64,000 bases of DNA from contig CM075760.1 of NCBI GenBank assembly GCA_037974335.1, positions 21,160,291-21,224,290 of the forward strand. Direction: 5' to 3'. The notes under the pieces were generated by a model. That model searched no databases. It was given only the letters and a program-made list of their open reading frames with translations, and was not told where the DNA came from. Numbering within the stretch: position 1 is the stretch's first letter; the number at the start of each line of letters is the position of its first letter. Source of the stretch: Prionace glauca. Lineage: Eukaryota; Chordata; Chondrichthyes; Carcharhiniformes; Carcharhinidae. A program made the position numbers and the translations under genes. Below are positions 12,055 through 19,428 of the stretch, piece by piece.

Positions 12055-12960
12055 ATAAGAATAGGAACAGAATTAGGCCATTAGGCCCATCGAGCATGGT
12101 CCACCATTCAATTATGACTGAGAAGTTTCTCAAACCCATTCTCCCGATTTTCCCCATAACCCTTGATCCTTTCATCAGTCATGAACATAACTATGCCTTT
12201 CTGATGTACAATCAACGACCTGACCTCCACAGTTTGTGTGGCATTGAATTTCACAAATTCACCACCCTTGGCTGATGAAATTTCTTGTCATCACAGTTCT
12301 AAAGTAAGAAGTCCCACAACAGCAGGTTGTTTGGAATCACGAGCATTTGGAGCGTTAATTCTTCATCAGGTGAGTGGACAACTGGTGTTCTGAGACTTCT
12401 TACTGTGTCCACCACAATGCAACACCAGCATCTCCACATCACAATTCTAAAGGGCTGTCCTTTCCTCTGAGGCTGTACCTTCGGGTACTAGTCTCTCCTA
12501 CTATTGGAAACGTCTTCGCCAAGTGCACTCTATCCAGGCCTTCACTTATTCTGGACGTTCCAATGAAATCCCCCTCCTCATCCTTCCAAATTTCATCGAG
12601 TACAGACCCAAAGTCCTCAGACACTCCTCATGCATTAAGCCTTTCATTCCCCAGAACAGTCTTGCCATTTTCCTCTGGATGATCTCCAAGGCCAGTACAT
12701 TCTTCCTTAGATACGGGGACCAGAATTGCTGACAATATTCTGAATGTGGTCTGACAAGAGTTTTATAAAACCTCAACAGTACACGCCTGCCTTGTATTCT
12801 AGCCCCCTGAAAATGAATGCTAGCAGAGAGAGCTCTGGTATTTGAAGCTAATTTGAAGGATTTACGCTCTGACCCTCCATTATTACCAACTTTCCATACC
12901 TCCCTGACCCTCAACACCCCATCTGGGCTGCAAATGTTCTACTTTAGCTGTGGAAAGTGT
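12055..12960 (-). repeat. CR1-like LINE 3' remnant carrying a nested insertion
   Basis: The minus strand runs from the 'LVRPHSEYCQQFWSPYLRK' segment (12546-12917 frame) to the 3' tail at 12060. The element is split at 12304-12436 by a later insertion with duplicated target sequence on both sides. Confidence 0.75.
12304..12436. mobile_element. Short retroposon-like insertion nested in a CR1 remnant
   Basis: About 133 bp beginning 'gtaagaagtcccacaacagc' and ending near 'acaccagcatctcca'. It is flanked by 'catcacagttctaaa' (12289-12303) and 'catcacaattctaaa' (12437-12451), a 15-bp near-identical target duplication. Removing it restores a continuous CR1 sequence. I have seen this sequence as a very common shark dispersed repeat; its class is not clear. 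Confidence 0.7.
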
Positions 12961-13246
12961 TGGATTGGGATTAAGTGAAACGTTTTTTTCTTGACTGGAA
13001 TTGATGTGAGTCTCCATGGTTCCGATTAGTGTGTCTGGAGGGTTTTGTCTCTTCTATTCATAAAGGATACCGTTCAATTTGTTGTTTCACTGAGGCAACT
13101 CTGACACTAACAGAGATCAGCGGCTGTGGAGAGAGGGGGGGAGATCAGAACCTGGGAATAGTGGGTTGGAATCTCCCAGTAATGGAAGCAGAATCTGGGA
13201 ACAATGGATTGGAATGTCCCTGTTTGGCTGATGCAGCGAATTAGGA

Positions 13247-13440
13247 ATCAAGTCTCTGACTGGTTGAGGCGGTCAGTAAGCAATCCAGTCTCGGAATGGT
13301 TGAGGCAGTCATTCAACAATCCCGTCTCTGAGTGGCTGAGGCTGTCAGTTAGCAATCCAGTCTCTGATTGGCTGTGGTGGTAAGTTTGTGATGATCCTGG
13401 TATCTGATTGTCTGAGGCTGTCAGTTAATGATGCTTTCCC
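13247..13440. repeat. 36-bp minisatellite
   Basis: About five imperfect units of 'gtctctgattggctgaggctgtcagttagcaatcca' type lie immediately downstream of the receptor exon's stop codon. Confidence 0.85.
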
Positions 13441-13454
13441 CTCTTGACTGTCAG

Positions 13455-14355
13455 TCAGTTGTGTTTCTTCATTAATTGAATAATTGATGTAATCGGATAT
13501 ATCACTGTGATTCTGATCTGCTCCCTGAATTTGGATTGAGTCACTGTGTAAATAAATGTGTTTGTGCAGCAATTTAAATTTTGCAACAGCCATCCGACTT
13601 GTTGAAATATATATTCAGGAAGAGTGATGTAAATTAATCCTTTCACTGTCGAATAGATAAAATATATAACAGACACCGACCAGAGGAGAATGAAAGCTCC
13701 GGAAATGCTGAAGAGTAAAATCATTGACTTCTTTCTGCTCTCCATCTCGGGGTCTCTGCGATTCTCTCCCTTACGCTGAGCCCTCAATCCCTTCCGGACT
13801 CAGCTGGTCACTAAAATGTGTCTGACTGTCAGAGCATTAACCAACAGGATTAAAGCCAATGGGAGCAATGGCGTTAAAACCTGATCAACCCAGGAAAATA
13901 CAACCCAAACAGGATCAATCCAAATGCCTGCCTTTGTCTGACAGAACCACTGAACATTGTTGATTAATATTCGAGGTTCAATTGTGAAATATACGGGGAT
14001 GTTCTTCACACAGAGCAAGATGCACGTTGTTGCCAGAACCATAGCTGCAGTTTTCACAGTGCAATATTTAGCCTTCAGTTTCTGGCAGCATATGGCCACA
14101 AACCGATCAAAGGAGAAAGTGACAGTGAACCAGAGAGAACAGTCTGTGGCTGCAGGTAGCAGAACCTGTTTAACACGACACACGGAGGTGATGTCCAGGA
14201 AATTCCTGGAAAATAATACCCATTTATGTAGGTGAGAATGGGGTTAATGATGATGAACAGTAGATCTGCGGCTGCCATGGCCACGAGGTAGCAAGTGGTG
14301 CAGGTGGAGAGGCCACACTTTCCCCGACTCAGGATCACAATTCCCAGTAAATTAA
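13455..14355 (-). pseudogene. GPR139-like G-protein-coupled receptor, main (second) exon, disabled
   Basis: This encodes seven-helix receptor parts from TM1 to the C-terminal tail. The acceptor 'tttttttccctgacag' ends at 14356. The protein then runs 'VNLLGIVILSRGKCGL' (TM1 end), TM2 'YLVAMAAADLLFIIINPIL', TM3 with 'ATDCSLWFTVTFSFDRFVAI' (DRF in place of DRY), TM4, TM5 'VDQVLTPLLPLALILLVNAL', TM6 'ILLFSISGAFILLWSVSVIY', and TM7 'NCCTNTFIYTVTQSKFREQ'. Its length, about 299 codons plus 22 from exon 1, fits the family. There are two lesions. A one-base frameshift near 14205 lies between 'YYFPG' and 'NFLDITSVC'. An in-frame TGA at 13800-13802 stands where relatives have Arg, as a CGA to TGA change would give. 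Other receptors of this family are peptide or amino-acid sensing Gq/Gi receptors; the ligand here is unknown. Assembly error at the two sites cannot be excluded. Confidence 0.88.
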
Positions 14356-14499
14356 CTGTCAGGGAAAAAAAGCATAAGAATCGGGTAATTTGTGAATAAA
14401 TGTTCTCTGTGTTTGAAGCAGCGGTAAGGAGAGGACTTCAGCATCAACCCAATGGACAGGAGTTCCTGGAGTGGCGGTGTTGTTGGAAAGTAGTGTTAG

Positions 14500-14620
14500 G
14501 GATTAACATTGCAGATTGGAAAGTAGCCAATGTTACATTGCTGGCTAAGCAGGAGCTGGGGATCAGGAAGCTGCGAATTACACATCTCCCATGTTGTTGG
14601 GGTCAGTCAGCAAATTCTGA
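14500..14620 (+). repeat. Short CR1-like reverse transcriptase remnant
   Basis: 'gcagattggaaagtagccaatgttac' resembles the coding sequence for 'EDWRTANVV' in CR1 ORF2. It is too short and decayed for more. Confidence 0.4.
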
Positions 14621-14739
14621 AATGTTGCAAATATTTCAGAGTGATTGGATTTCTGATCTGATCTGTTTTACAGGATCAATTCAGACTGGATGGGTTTCCC
14701 AATTAGACTCAAAATGGACAGAGCTATACTAGAGATTGG

Positions 14740-16300
14740 CAATATAATCTGACATCCCTTCCAGCACCCCGAGGCGAACACTTCCCTCGACTGGACAGCT
14801 GAGGAGTTGGATGTCAATTCAGGATTATTCTATTTACCTCACCTCCTCCAAATTTATTTCACATTTCACATACTTCTAATTTCCAGATTATATCGTCTGT
14901 TTGTCTCTTCCCTCCCTTCCTGTTCTCCCTCCATATGCCTTCTCCATTGTTCCCCTACCCATCTCTTGCTGAACTCTTCTTCTCTCTGACCAAATTTATT
15001 CCCCTATATGTGGATTCCTCTCCCATCCAGTGCGTTTCCATTCTTCACTCCCATTATAACATTCCCCCATTTCGCTCTATCCCTCTCGAATACTTGTCCC
15101 TCTCCTAATATTTCTCCTCATATCTATCTCTCCCCACTAATGCTCTCTCTACCTCACTCTCTTCCCATTTCTGTTCATCTCCCTCCAGAATCTCTGTCTT
15201 TCTCTCTATTCAGCTTCTTTGTGTGGCGTTTAAGCATGATCCCACGACAATATCTATAGAGGACTGGGGAGGGTATGGGGTGTTGGTGGAGGGGGGGAGG
15301 GAATACATTTCATTCACCAGCCTCACGCGTGGTATAATCCTAGTCCTAGCCACTGAAGGCCATATAAATTCTGAGTTTGTATACACAGCCTCTCAGTGGT
15401 AGAAAGAGATAATTTCCGCTCTTTAAACCGGGAACAATATCATTCCACTGGTAGACTTTTAACATGAGCCTTCCAGTAGATACTAATTTATAAATGTATC
15501 AATTTATTTATTTATTGATCGATCGAGTGATTTTGTTTTTAATAAGGAATCCTGGGGGCGCAGACTGAGACTATTTTCCAGAGACAGACCGGAATTGTTG
15601 ATCCCCAGATAATATGATTCTTCCCATCCCCTTACAACAATATAATTTGTAGTTATTGGCAACGTGGGTCAGAAATGTTGCAACGCTCCTTCCAACACTG
15701 TGCACGTGAGAGAGAGGGAAAGAAGCAGCGATAGAGACAGAAATCAGAAGTTAGAAGGAGGGACGGACAAGAGCTGGCAATTGTGGTTGTAGAGAACTGA
15801 ACCTAGATAAGAACAGCCATCTCCACAATGAATGAACACGATAGTGGAATGAGGAGAAAGGAGAAACAGGGGATATAACTGAGACAGACGAAGGCCCGAG
15901 GGAAGTGGAAGGTCAAAGTCGAGGTGGTGATGGAGGGAAGCATTTGAGAAAGAGCGACAGGATGTGAGGGTCCCTAATGCCTCGTCACTTGCTGCAGCTC
16001 CAATCATACCCTGTCACATCATCTGACATGTGGACAAACATCCTGGGAGGATTGAAAAAATGTCATGAAGGAATCAACAGTCCCTTCCAAAACTGAAGTA
16101 GGGAGTGGAGCAGCTTCTAGAAACTGAGAGGGGATAGGGGATGGGCAGTGTGCAGCAGGGATGGCATTTTAATTCAGGTCTAGAAGATTCTGTTTGTGGA
16201 ATTCTTTCTTTCTCCATTTCAATGTTTCTGTCTGATTGAAGATGGAAATGGAGGGAAGGAAAGAATGAGAGAGAATGAGGAGAACCGAGGATGAGAGGGA
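14740..16300. other. No gene recognised
   Basis: Pyrimidine-rich at 14870-15220, otherwise featureless. No exon or RNA gene is seen. Confidence 0.45.
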
Positions 16301-16309
16301 GTGAATAAT

Positions 16310-16735
16310 AGAATCATACAGTGCAAAGAGTCGATTCGGCCAAACTCGTCTGCACCAGTAGAAATATCTGAAATTACACCCAACCACATCAGCCAGCACT
16401 TGGCCCATAGCGCTGAATGTAATGATGTGGCTCATCCAGACACTTGTTAAAGGATGTGAGGTATCCCTCCTCTACCACCTTCCCAGGCAGCGAATTCCAG
16501 ACCATCACCACCATCTGGGTAAAAAGTATTAAATCACATCATCCCTCAACCTCCTTGTCCTCACCGTGAACCTGTGTTCTTTCGTGACTGGCCCTTCGAG
16601 TAAGGGGAACCACTGCTCCTTATCCTCAATGCCTATGTCCCTCATAATCTTGCGCACCAGATCAGTTCGCCCCCTCATTCTTCTCTGTTAAAATGTTAAT
16701 AACCCAAGCCGATGCCACCTCTTCTCATAACAAAG
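16310..16735 (-). repeat. CR1-like LINE 3' remnant
   Basis: The minus-strand tail begins at 16310 ('aatcatacagtgcaaagagt' on plus). Upstream coding remnants for the C-terminal domain follow ('ggcagcgaattccagaccatcaccac', the complement of the 'VV.WN.LP' coding segment). Confidence 0.65.
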
Positions 16736-16900
16736 AACAAAGAACAACACAGCACGGGAAACAGGCCCTTCGGCCCAACGAGCCCGCGCCGCCGTCCCAT
16801 TGTCTCAGTGACCTATTCATGATTTTAGTCTACGCCTAATGTGCGAGGATCAGGGAGGTCCAATATAGGGACAATTTGTTACCCAATCAATCAGCCTAAA
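16736..16900 (-). mobile_element. Composite SINE, 3' part (interrupted by the CR1 element)
   Basis: The minus-strand 3' end carries (TTCTTTG)n followed upstream by 'gggccgaagggcctgtttcc'. The rest of the same copy resumes at 22307-22675. Uninterrupted paralogues at 25868-26395 and 57540-58014 show that the two parts belong together. Confidence 0.85.
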
Positions 16901-18250
16901 ATTGTTTCTGGCGAGCAAAGTCGAGAGGCAGCGATTTTTGGACATCAGAGGAGGCAGCAACGGGTACATTTTTGTTGCGAGTTTTTGGCGGTTTTTTTTT
17001 AAATTAGTTACAACCGGAAGTCGTCACTAAGACGCTTGCCGGGAGTTGTAGTTTTTTTTTTCGGGGGTTTATAAGCACCTACCTCCGTGAATCGGCCTCA
17101 TTGTTTCTGGCGAGCAAAGTCGAGAGGCAGCGATTTTTGGACATCAGAGGAGGCAGCAACGGGTACATTTTTCTGTTTCTTTGGCTAACTTTTATTTTTA
17201 GTTATTTTAAAGTTGCGAGTTTTTGGCGGTTTTTTTTTAAATTAGTTACAACCGGAAGTCGTCACTAAGACGCTTGCCGGGAGTTGTAGTTTTTTTTTTC
17301 GGGGGTTTATAAGCACCTACCTCCGTGAATCGGCCTCATTGTTTCTGGCGAGCAAAGTCGAGAGGCAGCGATTTTTGGACATCAGAGGAGGCAGCAACGG
17401 GTACATTTTTCTGTTTCTTTGGCTAACTTTTATTTTTAGTTATTTTAAAGTTGCGAGTTTTTGGCGGTTTTTTTTTAAATTAGTTACAACCGGAAGTCGT
17501 CACTAAGACGCTTGCCGGGAGTTGTAGTTTTTTTTTCGGGGGTTTATAAGCACCTACCTCCGTGAATCGGCCTCATTGTTTCTGGCGAGCAAAGTCGAGA
17601 GGCAGCGATTTTTGGACATCAGAGGAGGCAGCAACGGGTACATTTTTCTGTTTCTTTGGCTAACTTTTATTTTTAGTTATTTTAAAGTTGCGAGTTTTTG
17701 GCGGTTTTTTTTTAAATTAGTTACAACCGGAAGTCGTCACTAAGACGCTTGCCGGGAGTTGTAGTTTTTTTTTCGGGGGTTTATAAGCACCTACCTCCGT
17801 GAATCGGCCTCATTGTTTCTGGCGAGCAAAGTCGAGAGGCAGCGATTTTTGGACATCAGAGGAGGCAGCAACGGGTACATTTTTCTGTTTCTTTGGCTAA
17901 CTTTTATTTTTAGTTATTTTAAAGTTGCGAGTTTTTGGCGGTTTTTTTTTAAATTAGTTACAACCGGAAGTCGTCACTAAGACGCTTGCCGGGAGTTGTA
18001 GTTTTTTTTTCGGGGGTTTATAAGCACCTACCTCCGTGAATCGGCCTCATTGTTTCTGGCGAGCAAAGTCGAGAGGCAGCGATTTTTGGACATCAGAGGA
18101 GGCAGCAACGGGTACATTTTTCTGTTTCTTTGGCTAACTTTTATTTTTAGTTATTTTAAAGTTGCGAGTTTTTGGCGGTTTTTTTTAAATTAGTTACAAC
18201 CGGAAGTCGTCACTAAGACGCTTGCCGGGAGTTGTAGTTTTTTTTTCTGG
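16901..18250 (+). promoter_or_regulatory. Tandem 5' promoter-like units of the CR1 element
   Basis: Six head-to-tail units start at 16901, 17100, 17338, 17575, 17812 and 18049. The internal ones are 237-238 bp and nearly identical. The first lacks about 41 bp ('ctgtttctttggctaac...' segment) and the last lacks the tail. Each complete unit has 'accggaagt' (ETS-type site), then 'gccgggagttgtagt', whose complement ACTACAACTCCCGGC resembles the ZNF143/Staf site, and then 'gggtttataagcacc', a TATA-like element. The sequence 'attgtttctggcgagc' follows and would be a natural transcript start zone. The motif names are consensus matches by eye. Confidence 0.8.
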
Positions 18251-18403
18251 GCCCCTAACCCTATAAATTAGCACAGAGAGGATACCCGATTCTCTACACT
18301 GGTAGAGAATCCCACCCTCCCACCTCCTCTGACCTAAATTATAAGTGTGGGTAAGTTTTTCTTTTTAATATTTTTATTTCTTCTGCTGGTAATAGTTTCA
18401 GGG

Positions 18404-19327
18404 ATGGCAGTTCAGGCAGTGTGCTGCATCTCCTGTGGGATGTATGTGGTGAGGGACTCCAGTAGTGTTACAGGGGATTTTACTTGTAGGAAGTGTATTA
18501 GATTGCAGCTTCTGGAGGAGCGTGTAAAGGAGTTGGAGTTGGAAGTAGGGGAGCTCCGCAAAATTCGGGATGCAGAGGTGGACATTGATAGGAGTTATAG
18601 GGAGTTAGTCACTCCTAGAAACCAGTCTTGGGTCACTGCCAAGAGGAGGGGAAAGAAGCAAGTGGGGGGAAAATCCCCTGGGGCTGTTCCCCTCCAAAAT
18701 AGGTTTTCGGTCCTGGAGGCTACAGTTGAGGAGGGATCAACTGGGGATAGCCAAAGGGAGCAGGTCTCTGGGGATGAGCCTACTGTAAAAGCTCAGGTGG
18801 TTAGGGGTAGCCAAAGATTAGGTCTTGTAATTGGGGACTCCACCGTTAAAGGGACGGATAGGAGAGTCAGTAACAATGATAGGAACTCAGGGCTGGTGTG
18901 TTGCCTACCAGGGGCTGGGGTCCAGGATGTCTCAGAGAGGATATTCAAAACTCTCAGGGGAGAGGGGGATCAACCCCAAGTTATTATTCATGTGGGGACG
19001 CATGATATAGGAAGGCTAAGGGAAGGGGACATTAAACAGAGATTCATGGAGTTGGGGTGGAAGCTAAAGGCCAAGACAGACAGAGTGGTTATCTCTGGAC
19101 TCTTGCCTGTGCCACGGGATAGTTTAGAGAGGAATAGAGGGAGGGAAAGCTTGAACTCGTGGCTGAGGGGATGGTGCAGGAGGGAGGGGTTTAAGTACTT
19201 GAACAATTGGGGCTCGTTCTGGGGAAGGTGGGACCTTTATCAGAGGGATGGGATTCACCTGAACCAAAGGGGAACAAATATCCTGGGAGGTAAATTTGTT
19301 AAGGTTATGCAGAGTGGTTTAAACTGA
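18404..19327 (+). CDS. CR1 ORF1 protein (zinc-ribbon-like, coiled coil, SGNH esterase)
   Basis: 307 residues from the ATG at 18404, which has G at -3 and +4. The open frame reaches back to 18347 but only through a GTG. Residues 5-35 contain CCISCG...CRKC, a paired-cysteine zinc-ribbon or PHD-like unit. 'LLEERVKELELEVGELRK' at about 39-56 is a coiled coil of the kind that trimerises LINE ORF1 proteins. From about residue 142 the SGNH-hydrolase blocks appear: 'GLVIGDSTVKGTD' (nucleophile Ser), 'GAGVQD' (Gly), 'IIHVGTHDIG' (GxND block, here Thr-His-Asp) and 'RDGIHLNQRG' (Asp-x-x-His). CR1 ORF1 proteins with esterase domains are established. They bind element RNA, and the esterase role is unknown. 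The frame ends T TTA AAC TGA, a perfect -1 slippery heptamer next to the stop. Confidence 0.93.
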   Translation: MAVQAVCCISCGMYVVRDSSSVTGDFTCRKCIRLQLLEERVKELELEVGELRKIRDAEVDIDRSYRELVTPRNQSWVTAKRRGKKQVGGKSPGAVPLQNRFSVLEATVEEGSTGDSQREQVSGDEPTVKAQVVRGSQRLGLVIGDSTVKGTDRRVSNNDRNSGLVCCLPGAGVQDVSERIFKTLRGEGDQPQVIIHVGTHDIGRLREGDIKQRFMELGWKLKAKTDRVVISGLLPVPRDSLERNRGRESLNSWLRGWCRREGFKYLNNWGSFWGRWDLYQRDGIHLNQRGTNILGGKFVKVMQSGLN

Positions 19328-19334
19328 TTCAGAG
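19318..19334 (+). promoter_or_regulatory. Candidate -1 ribosomal frameshift site between ORF1 and ORF2
   Basis: T TTA AAC at 19318-19324 is in ORF1's zero frame and is followed at once by TGA (19325-19327). The -1 frame (TTT AAA CTG) opens at 19303 and continues without a stop into ORF2. After a 9-nt spacer there is a G-tract region (19334-19376) with runs of 7, 3, 5 and 6 G, able in principle to form a G-quadruplex. A perfect 7-bp hairpin, GCAATGC-CCG-GCATTGC, lies at 19391-19407. The slippery heptamer is the one used by coronaviruses. Use in this element is inferred, not shown. Confidence 0.6.
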
Positions 19335-19428
19335 GGGGGGTGGGATCCTGAGTAGAGGGGGTGAAAGTGAGGGGGGCGTAGATGGGGACTGCAATGCCCG
19401 GCATTGCGGGAGAGGGGCGGAACAGGGT

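Noticed and set aside
16901-18250. Regular repeats considered as a CRISPR-like or satellite array
   Set aside because: The units are directly adjacent without spacers, and the array leads into ORF1 of the LINE, so it is the element's 5'UTR.
18347-18403. N-terminal hydrophobic extension of CR1 ORF1 resembling a signal peptide
   Set aside because: The upstream start would be GTG. The ATG at 18404 has a good context and precedes the Cys motif. A GTAAGT...TTTCAG pair here would define an intron of about 50 bp, too short for a normal vertebrate intron.
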